Source of the DNA: Coix lacryma-jobi var. lacryma-jobi
Lineage: Eukaryota > Streptophyta > Magnoliopsida > Poales > Poaceae
Direction: 5' to 3'
NCBI GenBank assembly: GCA_009763385.1
Contig: CM019823.1
Location: forward strand, 95,863,104 to 95,927,103
Length of the DNA stretch: 64,000 nucleotides
The notes under the pieces were generated by a model, which saw nothing but the letters and a program-made list of their open reading frames with translations, did not search any database and was not told the origin of the DNA. Shown here one piece after another: positions 43,494-53,460 of this stretch. A program made the translations under genes and the position numbers. Position 1 is the stretch's first letter. Each line of letters begins with the position of its first letter.

Positions 43494-43572
43494 CGTCTAA
43501 TTAAGTTTTGAGCTGTGATTTTTGACAGGCCTATTCACCCCCCCTCTAGGCCACACAGGTCCTTACAACGCC

Positions 43573-43707
43573 GTATGGCGGCTTACAAGTGAATCATATC
43601 AAGGCGAAACCCACGCTCCGGCCCAAGCCTCCGGCGACGGGCCTCCGCTTCGCTCCATCAGAAGTCGACCAATATAAAGACCAACTGAATTTGGAACATA
43701 TGTAACA
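43573..43707 (-). repeat. Copia-1 5' LTR, 5' portion
   Basis: The outer part of the copia-1 LTR, right of the copia-2 insertion. In + coordinates it ends ACATATGTAACA at 43707. The adjacent GGCCG (43708-43712) is the presumed target duplication of copia-1, whose partner is left of the window. Confidence 0.8.
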
Positions 43708-43712
43708 GGCCG

Positions 43713-44196
43713 GCCCGGAGTGGTTCAGGGCCCATGGCGGGATCTGGGATGGCGACGACGGAAAGCGTAGCTGGTGGATCGGAACGGACGACGAAGGCGG
43801 CGACAGTGACGTCGAGGGCCCTACGTCGTAGGGCATCCTGTAGGGGTAGGAAACCGCTGGCGAGGGCTGGAGCGCGTCCGACGAGATCGGCGGCGGCAGG
43901 GGCGGTTGGTGCGGCGGGGGGCCTGCCGCAGCGGCGGATTGTTGAAGAGCTGGAGGACGGATTGCATTGTCAGGCGCAACTGGGCCATGTCGTGGCTGAG
44001 GTCGACGATCGCGGCCGTCGTCTGCTCTGTGGTGAACACGGCCCGAGGCCCGGTCAGGGAGACCAGCGGCGACGAGACGTTCGGCACCAGCGCCGAGGTA
44101 GACGCGGGCACCTGGGGCAGCACGGTCGAGGCGGGCGGCGCTGTCGTGGAAGATGGTGGCGGCTGGGATCGACATGGCCAAGTCTGATACCAGGTT
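43713..44196 (-). pseudogene. Gag of a small gypsy element (Reina-like), broken
   Basis: On the - strand from an ATG at about 44175 (MSIPAATIF). Pieces of a gypsy Gag N-terminal region occur in two frames: DLSHDMAQLRLTMQSVLQLF (about 44000-43940) and VPIHQLRFPSSPSQIPPW (about 43780-43735), the latter common in Gag of small grass gypsy elements. At least two frameshifts. It breaks off at 43713 where copia-1 is inserted; the rest of the element lies left of the window. Confidence 0.65.
44180..44191 (-). other. Primer-binding site of the small gypsy element
   Basis: TGGTATCAGACT on the - strand, an initiator tRNA-Met-like site with mismatches at its end. It lies 14 bases inside the LTR, farther than usual. 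Confidence 0.55.
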
Positions 44197-44205
44197 GATA
44201 CGCAC

Positions 44206-44540
44206 CTGTACCCTCCCCTTGGTGGAGCGGAGGTTGTACGTGTGCGGGGTGGCTGGTCGAGGAGCTCCGCGGCGAGGCGCCGTGATTGCGAGACGGGAGC
44301 GAGGAGCGGGAAAGGAGGCGGCTAGGGCATGTCCCGGCTCCCTAAGGAAGCCGAGTAATTAGATTACTTCTTGCTTAATTCACCAAGTGTTTTACAAATT
44401 CCTATATATAGCAAACTCCCTTGACTAATTAAGAAATAAACGATAATTAAGATAATTGGGCTTTTAGCCCCCCTAACTCAGGCGCCTGATCCTAGCCACT
44501 GGTGGGCCTCCTTCTGGTGTATTGCACACCGGTCATAACA
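44206..44540 (-). repeat. 5' LTR of the small gypsy element (335 bp)
   Basis: In + coordinates starts TGTACCCTCC and ends GGTCATAACA (TG...CA). On the - strand a TATA box (GCTATATATAGG) lies at about 44400-44412, in the right order before the primer-binding site. The adjoining ACCAC (44541-44545) would be its target duplication. Confidence 0.7.
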
Positions 44541-44962
44541 ACCACCCACAGATCGACGGTCAAACTGAGCGCCTCAATCAGCGTCTTGAAGGTTTTCTGC
44601 GCTGCACAGTCCACTCTTGCCCGCGGCAATGGAGTAAGTGGTTACCAATTGCTGAATTCTGGTACTACACGTGTTATCATTCAGCTCTGGGGCGCAGCCC
44701 ATTTGAAGTGTTGTATGGTCACAGTCCAAGGCATTTTGGAATTGCCAATCTTCAATCATCATCAATTCCTGAATTGGAGCAGTGGATGCAAGAGAGACAG
44801 CTCCTGACTCGGCTAGTACAACAACAGTTACAGAGATCCCAGCAGCGAATGAAATCACAAGCAGACAAGAAACGTACAGAAAGGTCCTTTGAACCTGGAG
44901 ATATGGTCTATATGACTGGTGCAACACAGACACAATTTCAACCCGTGACACGCAGACGTTAA
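44541..44962 (+). pseudogene. Old gypsy integrase fragment
   Basis: Starts inside the catalytic motif (HPQIDGQTERLNQRLEGFL, with the catalytic Glu), then RQWSKWLPIAEFWYYT, SALGRSPFEVLYGHSPRHFGI and the C-terminal EPGDMVYM. This is the C-terminal half of a gypsy (Reina-type) integrase. The normal sequence is lost after about 44915, and the frame ends at 44960-44962. The 5' part was displaced when the small gypsy LTR inserted at 44540. It abuts the 3' flank of the host gene. Confidence 0.8.
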
Positions 44963-45354
44963 ATACAAATGCAAGACGCCGACGTAAAGGCATAAATCAT
45001 ATTGCATCTTTATGTGCTGACAAAGCCATTCTCAAGAGCCTTATTCCCGCAGTACTAGTGTATCACGGAGCACAAAGTCCACAACCGGTAAGATTTAAAT
45101 ACCTGGATCGATGGATGACATTTACAGAAGAGAAACCAAAGGGGCTAAAAGAAACCCGGTGAGTGATGACTTGTTCACCCACCTCTATGGTGGAAGGCCC
45201 ATGTAAAAAGAGTATCCGCATAGAACTGAGCTTTTGGGTTCTGGCACTCAAACACATAATCACCACGCTAACATCTTGGGGCAGTTCGGACGTCTTGCAG
45301 CTGAAGAAGATTTGACTGCTGGTGATAAGCTCAAGAGTGTTGGCAGGTTAACAG
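44963..45354 (-). other. 3' flank and probable 3' UTR of the PDX3-type gene
   Basis: No coding sequence. Lies directly after the stop codon of the host gene at 45355-45357, so at least part is its 3' untranslated region. No clear polyadenylation signal stands out. Confidence 0.5.
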
Positions 45355-45421
45355 TCAAGGGGACAACCTCTCGATGTGCCACACTGTACTCACATCTACT
45401 TCTCTCCGCGAGTATTGTAGC
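45355..45421 (-). CDS. PDX3: PDX3 last exon
   Basis: 67 bases. LQYSRREVDVSTVWHIERL, then SP and TGA at 45355-45357. Ends in the conserved R-L-x-P. Confidence 0.9.
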
Positions 45422-48400
45422 CTGTATACATCAAGGTATCACACGTATCAACATACATGCTGTCCCGTCTGGGGGCATACAGAGGGTTCTCAGGAAAATG
45501 GACAACACAATAAAGGATGATTGAAGCATACCGGTCATGCAGTCGAGACTGTTGTCCTTGCCAGAACTCAAAAAGTGTTGGTGTCAATCTGTAGCCACCC
45601 CAGTATTCAGGCTTCGGAATCAAGCTACTGCAGTTACAGAACACAGCCAGGGGATTAAGATTTATGACTTCAGATAACACAGCTAATTCCAGAATTCAGT
45701 AGCTACAATTTTCTTCACCTAATCATATATATCAAAGTTTATCAGCTTTGACCAAGGTGCTGTGGATAGGCATCTAACTGAAGATTCGTATTTTGCAGAA
45801 AGCACGCCCACTAATGCCAACACAGTGGTTCTTAGACTTTGCGATATACTGTACTCCAACACCCACATGGCACAATTCAAGGAACAGTTCAACAAAATCC
45901 CTCTCATGTCCTACAGCTGCAATGCAAAAGGATTATCGTGGTGCTGGTGCATACTATATCTATATACTGTTGATTAACACAGGGTATGGCTACAAAGGTG
46001 CAGATTGAAATGATTATGCATTTATCCAGTATCAAAGCTACTCTTCACACAAGGATTATGGATTGGTTGAATATGTAACCTCCTGTGGCCTCTCTTGAGC
46101 TTTTGTTAAGCTCCTTGCTCAATTTAGTTTCTGTGGTAGGTGTTAGGGTGTCGGTTTCTTTTTGGTGCTAAATAAAATGCGGGGGGATCTTTTGCCCCAC
46201 AGTTTCCTTTCAAAGGAAAAAAAAGGTGCAGATGTTTCACAGTTATTTATTTATAGTTATGGGGCTTAATCAATTCATGCTCACAAATAAAAATTAAAAT
46301 CAAAACTTGAGTATGATGACCAACTGATCCCTATCCTTGAAAGTTGAAACTGATTTTATTACAGTAGGTTGCTTATAGTCTTCTATGAAGATAATGCTAC
46401 CACTTTCTCAAAATGTAATGCACAGTTCGACCCCAGTGAGGTCTTTAATTCGGTAATTCCACACTTTGACCGTTAATACCTCATATATTATAATGATCAC
46501 GACCATGAAATTGGCATCATATGAAAGTACATTAAATATGAATCTGATGGTGCCAAGTTGAATGGTATAATCTATAAATTCTTAGACTAAATGGGTTAAA
46601 ACTTTAAAAGTTTGAATTTGGGTTGTGTCCATGCCCTACAAAAATATTTGTGTTACCATCACTATGACACCAAAATACTATATCGATGTGATAAAATGGC
46701 AAATGAACTGTCAGCAAACAAAGCAACTTAAAAAGAATTTTTGATGGCTCGAAAAGGACAAAAGGAATGTCATGAATACCAACTACGGACCAGGACCCTG
46801 TTGTCATGTTTAACTCACCCATCAGAATATTTTTGTTCCAATTCCTTGTAAGCCTGTTGAAGAACTTCTCTTCCAGCAATGACAGTACTCTGTTGAATAG
46901 CATTATTAATACTATGGTTTTTCTTTTGAGCAGATAAAATTCCATTTAATCATTCAAGTAAAAGATGTGGAAGCAGAAGGTTTAAGCTTGTGATCCTAAA
47001 AAACCACAGTACCTGCTTGCTAACTATGGCACCAAGCTGACTTCCACGTGGGCGGCTGTAGAAATACTTATCTGATTCTTCTTCTGGAACCTTCTCAACT
47101 GATCCTTCAACTCTTACCTGCATCCCACATATCAGCCAATTAGAGCCTGCGATGTGCAGTGTTATAGGCCCAGTTATACAACGTGGCTCCCCTTCACAAA
47201 AGAATAGTACTGCATGCATCAGTATAACTGAGATCCAGTTAAAAATTAAGAGGTACAAAATCAAGTGGTAAATAACTATGGAACATGGAAAGAGACCAGA
47301 AAGGTAAAATATAACCAGACGCTGTAAAATGTTAATGTGACCTTATTTGACACTTTCAACACCACAATTTATTATAGATTTTGAAAAATGGGTAACATAA
47401 CCCAATGGAGAAGCTCTAATATTAAATTTGTTCTGTAATACTGATTGCTGTTCTACTCTTACAAGTTGCAATGTGATACTGCACGAAACAGATCCTTTGA
47501 AAGTACCATAGGGATTGATAAATTCACCTGACGATTCATCTCATTCCAGTAGAAAAGGAGTGCTGCATTAGGGTTTTCAGACAAATCGTGCGCCTTCCGA
47601 CTACCATAATTTGTATACCTGTACAAAAAAAAAAGACTATGAAATCATGACTCGAAAATTTCTATGGAATTCCACAGGGTGACGGGGATAACAATATTAT
47701 GTCACATACCAAACAAATCCCTGTTTATCAACTCCCTTCAAAAGAACCATCCTCGAAGAACTGCAGATAAAATAGTAGGGCAAATAGTTATCATATCAAA
47801 TTCCTAATACAATATTGTTACAGCTTAATTGAATGAAATATATTATTAAAGAACAAATAGCCATACGGTTTTCCCTCCTTATTGACAGTTGTTAAAGCCA
47901 TCGCATTGGGCTCACGCAGCCCGGCTGTTACTGCTTCATCAAACCATTTAAGGAACTACATATATATGAAAGAACCCGTTAACAACAAAAGGTTTTTCAA
48001 ATAAAAGGATGAATTTTCCTAGGTTTCTTCCAGTATGGCCATACCTGATCAAATGGATCAGACATCACTTCACTCTCAAGAAGTTCAGGGGAAATATAGT
48101 TCTCCCTGAGAGATGAAATATCAACAGATGGAGCTTTTCCAATTCTCAGACACATCGATGTGCCAGGGTAGGGAGGAAGCTGAAGTCCATATTTGTTCAA
48201 AATAGGTGGGGGGACAAACCTACCCCCAAGAAAATGGTGTGGGCCAGTGAACTTTTTCGCACAGAGCTTAGGTGCAGTCAATGACACCTAGACACATCAA
48301 TTAGTTAAAGATGAAATTTGGAATTTTCAAACAGCATGTTCTTATGTTGACAGATGAATTATAATCTAGAAAGCTTCAAAGTAGGACGCTAACCAGCATA

Positions 48401-48557
48401 TCAGGTTTAATCCCTCCTTCATCGACATCTCCCTCTTCAACATGCCATCCAGAAGGGATATCAATGGAAACAATTGCTGGCCTTTTATCTGAATTTCCAA
48501 TAACACTCAATGAAACAAGCGTTTGGATAAGATGGTCGAAGGGTGGTCTGGGTGTTC
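45355..48557 (-). CDS. PDX3: Pyridoxine(pyridoxamine) 5'-phosphate oxidase with NAD(P)HX epimerase domain, 3' nine exons
   Basis: The only clear host gene. It makes pyridoxal 5'-phosphate (vitamin B6 salvage) from pyridoxine or pyridoxamine phosphate with FMN. The plant protein also has an N-terminal NAD(P)H-hydrate epimerase (YjeF_N) domain and is plastidial. Exons, 5' to 3' on the - strand: 48394-48557, 48045-48287, 47867-47955, 47710-47760, 47528-47618, 47013-47117, 46819-46889, 45532-45627, 45355-45421. All introns are GT-AG and the phases join without error, giving 325 codons up to the TGA. Oxidase motifs: SSRMVLLK, YTNYGSRKAHDLSENP, YFYSRPRGSQLGAIVSKQ, WGGYRL, EFWQGQQSRLHDR and the C-terminal RLSP. 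The upstream exons (transit peptide and first half of the epimerase domain) are absent; the region to the right is full of transposons. Confidence 0.93.
45532..45627 (-). CDS. PDX3: PDX3 exon: WGG and RLHDR motifs
   Basis: 96 bases. SLIPKPEYWGGYRLTPTLFE, then FWQGQQSRLHDR; the Arg and His of RLHDR bind the pyridine substrate in PdxH. Confidence 0.92.
46006..46224 (+). mobile_element. Short LINE-like (5'-truncated) insertion in a PDX3 intron
   Basis: Flanked by the nine-base duplication GGTGCAGAT (45997-46005 and 46225-46233) and ending in A8 (46217-46224). An A-tail with a long duplication is the mark of target-primed retrotransposition. It lies in the 1.2-kb intron 45628-46818, antisense to the gene. 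No coding sequence remains; family not recognised. Confidence 0.6.
46819..46889 (-). CDS. PDX3: PDX3 exon: helix before WGG motif
   Basis: 71 bases. STVIAGREVLQQAYKELEQK, then YSDG. Confidence 0.88.
47013..47117 (-). CDS. PDX3: PDX3 exon: substrate-binding region
   Basis: 105 bases, 35 codons. VRVEGSVEKVPEEESD, then YFYSRPRGSQLGAIVSKQ. Confidence 0.92.
47528..47618 (-). CDS. PDX3: PDX3 exon: FMN phosphate-binding region
   Basis: 91 bases. YTNYGSRKAHDLSENPNAA to YWNEMNRQ; the SRK segment binds the FMN phosphate in PdxH. Confidence 0.92.
47710..47760 (-). CDS. PDX3: PDX3 exon: FMN-binding strand
   Basis: 51 bases. SSRMVLLKGVDKQGFVW, equivalent to the RIVLLK segment of bacterial PdxH that contacts FMN and substrate. 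Confidence 0.92.
47867..47955 (-). CDS. PDX3: PDX3 exon: oxidase domain start
   Basis: 89 bases. FLKWFDEAVTAGLREPNAM, then TTVNKEGKP. Confidence 0.92.
48045..48287 (-). CDS. PDX3: PDX3 exon: epimerase end and linker
   Basis: 243 bases, 81 whole codons. VSLTAPKLCAKKFTGPHHFL closes the epimerase fold; YPGTSMCLRIGKAP and VDISSLRENYISPELLE lead into the oxidase domain. Confidence 0.92.
48394..48557 (-). CDS. PDX3: PDX3 exon: end of epimerase domain
   Basis: 164 bases, entered in phase 2 after CTCTACAG. Encodes TPRPPFDHLIQTLVSLSV to VSIDIPSGWHVEEGD, the substrate-binding part of YjeF_N. Confidence 0.9.
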
Positions 48558-48692
48558 CTGTAGAGATCAAAGATTTCCACAGTGAAAAAAAATATGATAA
48601 GCATGATTGATTCAGGTCAGGTATACAATTGCATACTGATTTGAGTTCAATAGATTCAATTTAATCTAAATAATAGCACTGCCAATATTTTC

Positions 48693-49854
48693 GAGAAATT
48701 TGCTATTATAGGACTTTAAACATGTGACTTCGCTAAAATAGGACTTCTAACATTGACTTCTCTATAATAGGACTCAAAACGTTGACTTTTTGTAATACAT
48801 GACATTTAACATTTTCAATCCATTTGATAATCTAAAATACATGTATTTATCCATGGTCTGACCATATTACCCTTCTACATTAATCACGTGTGTTGGGTGA
48901 CCTTTCGTTTGTCTCTGACGTTTCATCTACGAGAGTACGAGACCGCATGGGACAGATCAATCCCGGTGCTCCCTCGATGGCGGCTCGGGATTCCTCGACG
49001 GTGGCCGGTGTTCATCCCACGGCGGTCGGCGATCAACCCACGGTGGCCATCGTTCCCCCCACGGCGTCCTCCCATGGCCAGTACATGCAGGCCGGCCAAG
49101 CAGCAGGGCTGGCCACAGCGTCCGCCTTAGGGCTAGCCATGCCGGCCGCCCAGGCCCTGACTACGCTGGCTGCAGGCCTGGCCTCGCCGCCCCATGGCCA
49201 CGCCACACTGCCCCATGGCCGCGCCTCGCCACCCCATGGCCTGGCCAAGCCAGCCGAGGGTCTGTCCGCGCCGCTCCATGGCCTGGTCGCGCCGCCGGCT
49301 GAGGGGCTGGTCGTGCTGCCCTCTGGCCCGACCGCGGTCACTGAGGTCATGGACGCGCCGCCCTCTGGCTCAGCTGCAGTCGCTGAGGGCATGGCTGCGG
49401 CTACCGCAAAAGGTCTGGACGCAGCTGCATCAGTTCAAGTCTCGCCGACAGATTTGGTTTATTCTAATTTCTGAATTTTATTTATTCATTGGATCTTTTT
49501 TCTATAAATAAATTGTACATGACATGCGTGCAGCGGCGCCAGCCAGCTGCGGCGTCCTGCCAGCAGCGGCGCCAGCCAGCTGCAGCTTCCAGCCAGCGGC
49601 GGCGGCCTGCCAGCACCCGCAGGCACCCAACTGCGGTGGACACCAGCAGCAAAGTGTTGTCTTTTAAAGGCCAGGGGCAAAACGGTCTCGTCACAGGAAA
49701 ATACATGTATTTGACATGAGAAAATGGATTAAAACACTCAAATGTCATGTATTACAAAGAGACGACGTTTCGAGTTCTATTATAGAGAAGTCAACGTTAG
49801 AAGTCCTATTTTAGCGAAGCCACATGTTTAGAGTCCTATAATAGCAAATTTCTC
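48693..49854. mobile_element. Non-autonomous MULE-like element with long terminal inverted repeats
   Basis: Ends are inverted copies over about 180 bases, beginning GAGAAATTTGCTATTATAGG on each side, with a perfect ten-base target duplication CAATATTTTC (48683-48692, 49855-49864). Long inverted repeats with a 9-11-base duplication identify a Mutator-like element. No transposase is present. The interior (about 48890-49640) is very GC-rich, unlike its AT-rich surroundings, which suggests captured host sequence (Pack-MULE type). It lies just upstream of the first visible PDX3 exon, probably in an intron. Confidence 0.75.
48890..49474 (+). CDS. Open frame in the MULE interior, Ala/Pro-rich, unrecognised
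   Basis: About 194 codons, low complexity, with repeated Pro-His-Gly-(His/Arg/Leu)-Ala units coming from a repeated CCCCATGGCC motif. No domain recognised. It may be captured exon sequence or a chance frame in GC-rich DNA; I favour the latter. Confidence 0.25.
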   Translation: MLGDLSFVSDVSSTRVRDRMGQINPGAPSMAARDSSTVAGVHPTAVGDQPTVAIVPPTASSHGQYMQAGQAAGLATASALGLAMPAAQALTTLAAGLASPPHGHATLPHGRASPPHGLAKPAEGLSAPLHGLVAPPAEGLVVLPSGPTAVTEVMDAPPSGSAAVAEGMAAATAKGLDAAASVQVSPTDLVYSNF

Positions 49855-49864
49855 CAATATTTTC

Positions 49865-50586
49865 TTAATTATTAAGCTGTCCTTATTTGATATAATATTG
49901 CTGCATTGAACCAGGACACACTTGCCCCCCCTAAATTACTCTGTAATACTCAATCCAAAAAAAATTATATGATAAAGAACAAGAATCCATCCTATTTACC
50001 TCAAAATGATGTTACCGAAAGTTCGGTGGAAACTCGATAGTAACCACATTCTCCATTCTGAGAAACATTATTGTTTTAACTGAAAGATTATCTATCACTT
50101 TGCTCACCGCCTGTGTAATACAGCTCTAATTTGTTTCCCATGCTAATTAACAATTCAGAAAAAGTATGTTTTACAACCTTCAACTATGGGCTGAGTCCAG
50201 TTTCAACCCTCAGTTACAAACCCTCAGTTTCAACCCACAACTATAAAAACAGTTCACTTTCCAAGCTTCTCTCCAATTTAGAGTGGTTTTAGTTGACATG
50301 GTCACATGACCAACATATTTTCAATTTCAAATTTATAAACAGCTTTGGATTTTCAAAAAATCTAAATGACTTTCTGTAAGCAAAATAAAGAATAATAGCA
50401 TGCAGTAGCTATAGCTTTGAATTAAACTAAACCCTTTTCACTTTGTCAATCAAACAGGCTACATACCAAATTGATTTTTTGGGTTCTTTACTCCTATGCG
50501 CAACTGAACACTTTTCTATAAAAAATCAAGTCTTCTCTAAATTTGGAAACCATACCCTAATTTTGCAAATTAAAAATTAGTATAAT
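49865..50586. other. AT-rich sequence, no gene seen
   Basis: Presumably intronic or upstream sequence of PDX3. The stretch at about 50160-50300 (repeated TTTCAACCC, CAACTAT) resembles ends of short grass DNA transposons, but I cannot define ends. No missing epimerase exon was found on the - strand. Confidence 0.4.
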
Positions 50587-50891
50587 TGTCATGTGGAGGC
50601 GCACATGCACCAGAGGGACAGCCGCAGGGCTAGAGCAGCGGGCGCGCACTCGGCTGGGCCCAAAGCAGGCCCAACATGAACAGTACCCGCGAGTACTGTA
50701 GCATCGCGGCTACTGTTCACGCGGTACTGTAGCGCCACCGCCGTCGGATTAGATTAGTTTAGGGTTTGATTAGATTACTTAGGGGCTAAGTCTTCCCAGG
50801 ACTATAAATAGAGGGACTACGTACTCTCAAGCCTAAGAAGCAGAGGGATATAACCTCGCCCTAGAAGACGGATCACGGCTACGAACTACGT
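50587..50891 (+). repeat. Truncated LTR of another retrotransposon
   Basis: Begins TGTCATGTGGAGGC, contains GGGCCC-rich and CAGTACCCGCGAGTACTG elements typical of grass LTRs, and a TATA box ACTATAAATAGAGGG at 50801-50815. It is cut at 50891 by the Tat2 insertion; the rest should continue right of the window. Confidence 0.6.
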
Positions 50892-51630
50892 TGTTGGGGG
50901 AAAGGACCCTCGGCAGAAGCGCCGCTCGAACTGGTGCTCGAAATTAGCCCTCGCGCAACGCCTAATGTCCTTGCGAGGTCCCTCTCCCATTGGAGACCGT
51001 TACCTTGACCCCCGGACGCGGGGTCAACCCTCGTCGCTTTGTTGTACTTCCGTGCAGGTCTAAGGCGACGGTCGCACTGCAGGAGACCTTCGCTGACCCA
51101 CGACGCCACCTTCGCTTGGAGCGAAGGTCGAGGCAAGCGGCAAGTATGCGCTGCCCCAGAAGCAAGCGAAGCCGAAGATCCGACGAGCGCGGCCGAAGGT
51201 CAGGATCGCCGCACATCTCCCCCGGAGGCGAGTGAAGCCGGAGGCCCGGCAGATGGCGGAGGGGCGCGGGCCCGAGGGCGAGCGCGGCCGAAGGTCAAGA
51301 CCGCCGCACCTCTCCCCGAAGGTGAACAAGGGCCGGGTGGCGGCGCGCTGGAGTGTGGCCGATTAGGGTTTCCGCTTCAGCTGTGTATGTACGCCTTTGC
51401 CCTTCCTCCCTGCGCGGAGGCGAGGAATCTTTCCTGTACCCTTTTGTAATTTGGCCCGTGCCCCTTGGCATTCCCTATAAATACCAAGGGGATGAACAGT
51501 GTAAGGCACGACCTTTTGGGAATTTGAGCACTTTCCACTTCCGTTTAACCTTCGCTACTGCATCCGACACTTGGCCGCCTTCGCTCTTTCCCCTGCACAA
51601 GTGCGGAGGTGGGGCAAGTGCGTTCCAACA
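50892..51630 (+). repeat. Tat2 5' LTR (739 bp)
   Basis: TGTTGGGGGAAAGG to GTTCCAACA. TATA box CTATAAATACC at 51475-51485. Confidence 0.93.
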
Positions 51631-51633
51631 GTT

Positions 51634-51651
51634 TGGCGCCGTCCGTGGGGA
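51634..51651 (+). other. Tat2 primer-binding site
   Basis: TGGCGCCGTCCGTGGGGA, three bases after the LTR end. The first nine bases equal the tRNA-Asp-type site; the rest differs, so the tRNA is uncertain. Confidence 0.75.
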
Positions 51652-51663
51652 TCGAAGTCTGAA

Positions 51664-53460
51664 ATGGCGGGAAACAGGAGAGCGCTTTCGACGAGGGACC
51701 AGCGCGTTGCTAGAGAGGCGGCGGCGGTGGTCCCGCCTGCTGAGGAAATTGCACAGCCCTCGGGAGGAGAGAATGTCACCCCGGAACCCCAATCCCTGGG
51801 CCCCCAGGCCCGAGTGGCGACGCAGCCACACCCGCACACTTCGGGAGAAGGAGAGGGAGAAGAAGAAGAGGTGGGCCTCGAGGCCCTTGAAAGGCTCGAG
51901 GCTGAGCTGCAAGAGAAGAAGAGGCGCCTGGAACAGCTTGAGAGACATAACCGACTGCGCTCGATCAGACAGAGGGCAGACGAGGCCAGAGAGCAGCTTC
52001 GCCGTATGGAGGAATCCCTCGCTGCGGCAGAAGCCGAAGCCGAAGGCTGGGATAATGAGGAGATACCCCCGTTGCGAGAGGGGAATGAGGAGCCGAATCG
52101 AAGATAACCTTCGTCACCATCCACCACCCCCACCACCACCAGTACACCCAGAGCCATATCCTGTGAGACACCCAAACTTCCGCCAACTCTACCCAGATGA
52201 GAGAGAACAAAACATTCGCATTCAGCGAAGGCATCAGCAACACCAAATGCCGTACGATCCAAAGTCACCACTCTCCCAAATACTCCAAACCCAGCCCTGG
52301 CCACCATGCTATAATCCACAAAACCTACCCCGCTATGATGGATTTTCCGACCCTCGCCAGTTCATCATGAGCTACGAAGCAGCGGTTGCCGCAGCAGGCG
52401 GTGACGAATCAACAATGGCAAAATCCTTTGTCATTATTTTGCGAGACATCGCACAAACATGGTACAGCAACCTTCGCCCCGGAACTGTGGATTCCTGGGC
52501 CTCCCTCAGAGACAAGCTGTGTACAAATTTCAAGGGCATCACTCCAGCCCCGTCAAACCCCATCGAGCTATTCAATTGCAAGCAGGAAGAACGCAAGCCG
52601 CTCCAAGATTACTGGCGAAGGTTCATTCAAATCAGAGCAAGGACCCCTGGGATATCTGACGAGGCTGTCATCCTCGCTGCAGTCAGTGGCCTGCGCCCAG
52701 GACCATGCTCCTCAAAATTTGCCAGAAAACCGGCAAACTCAATCGAAGAGTTGCATGAAACAATGGAAAGATACTGTAGAGCTGATATGGATTTCAGAGC
52801 GAAGTCCGATGCTCGGAGGTCTCAGCAGAGGCCACAGCCGAGGCCTCAACCGAGAGAAAGCAACCTTCGCCAAGAGCAAAGCAACGTCGGGGCAATCAAC
52901 AAAGCAACAAATTATGAACATCAAACACGGGACGCTCAACACCCGAACAGCCAAGCCTCGCAGGTTTTGCCACCTCCGCCGAACCAGCGGTACCAGCAGC
53001 GAGATCCTGCCAAAATGTATTGTCACTTCTGTGGAATGGGAAATGGGCACACAACAAAGCAATGCGAATGCTTCGCCAAGGGAAAGGAATACCAGGAATC
53101 CAGGAAACCTGCTCCGTCAGACTCCCGAACCATAAACCACACAAGAAAACCAAGCTTCCACCCACCAAATCCAACATACCACTATACCCCCATAAACTAC
53201 GGCCTACCTTCGCAACAACCCTCCTACACTCACCACCCAATCTACAACCAAAACCACTATCAGCCAACAACCACCCCACAACGCCAAAACCCACCTTACA
53301 CAGTCACATACCCAGCTACCCCCCAAAACCAAATTCCAACAAACCACCAAGCCACCAGCGCTCTGCCACCACCACCGCCAATCCCCGCGTTACCAGCACC
53401 ACAACCTGTGAAAGCCGAAGCCTCCAGCCAAACGACCATCAACAATCCAACATCGACCTT
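51664..53460 (+). pseudogene. Tat2 Gag
   Basis: Start ATG at 51664, just inside the primer-binding site. The N-terminal part (51664-52095) has an acidic stretch and a strong coiled coil (LEALERLEAELQEKKRRLEQ). A frameshift near 52095 moves it to another frame, where Gag continues: Pro-rich PPPPPPPVHPEPYPVRHP, capsid part (YDGFSDPRQFIMSYEAAV, MAKSFVIILRDIAQTWYSNL), zinc knuckle CHFCGMGNGHTTKQC (about 53020) and a long Pro/Gln/Tyr-rich linker. The second frame is also open upstream into the LTR, which is a chance opening because its translation there is not Gag-like. Confidence 0.85.

Larger units (their letters stand above)
31687..43567 (+). mobile_element. Copia-2, SIRE/Maximus-type retrotransposon, complete with TSD ACGCC
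   Basis: An 11.9-kb element with LTRs of 1276 and 1273 bp (TGTAAG...CTTACA) and perfect ACGCC duplications at 31682-31686 and 43568-43572. Order: 5' LTR, primer-binding site, gag, protease-integrase-RT-RNase H, spacer, third ORF, polypurine tract, 3' LTR. The third ORF after pol and the long gag fit SIRE/Maximus. By eye the LTRs differ at about 20-25 positions (around 2 per cent). It is the most intact element here: gag and the third ORF are open, and pol has two in-frame stops. Nine clusters of a palindromic motif run through it. Confidence 0.93.
42295..43567 (+). repeat. Copia-2 3' LTR (1273 bp)
   Basis: Same ends as 31687-32962. Followed by the ACGCC duplication. Confidence 0.93.
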
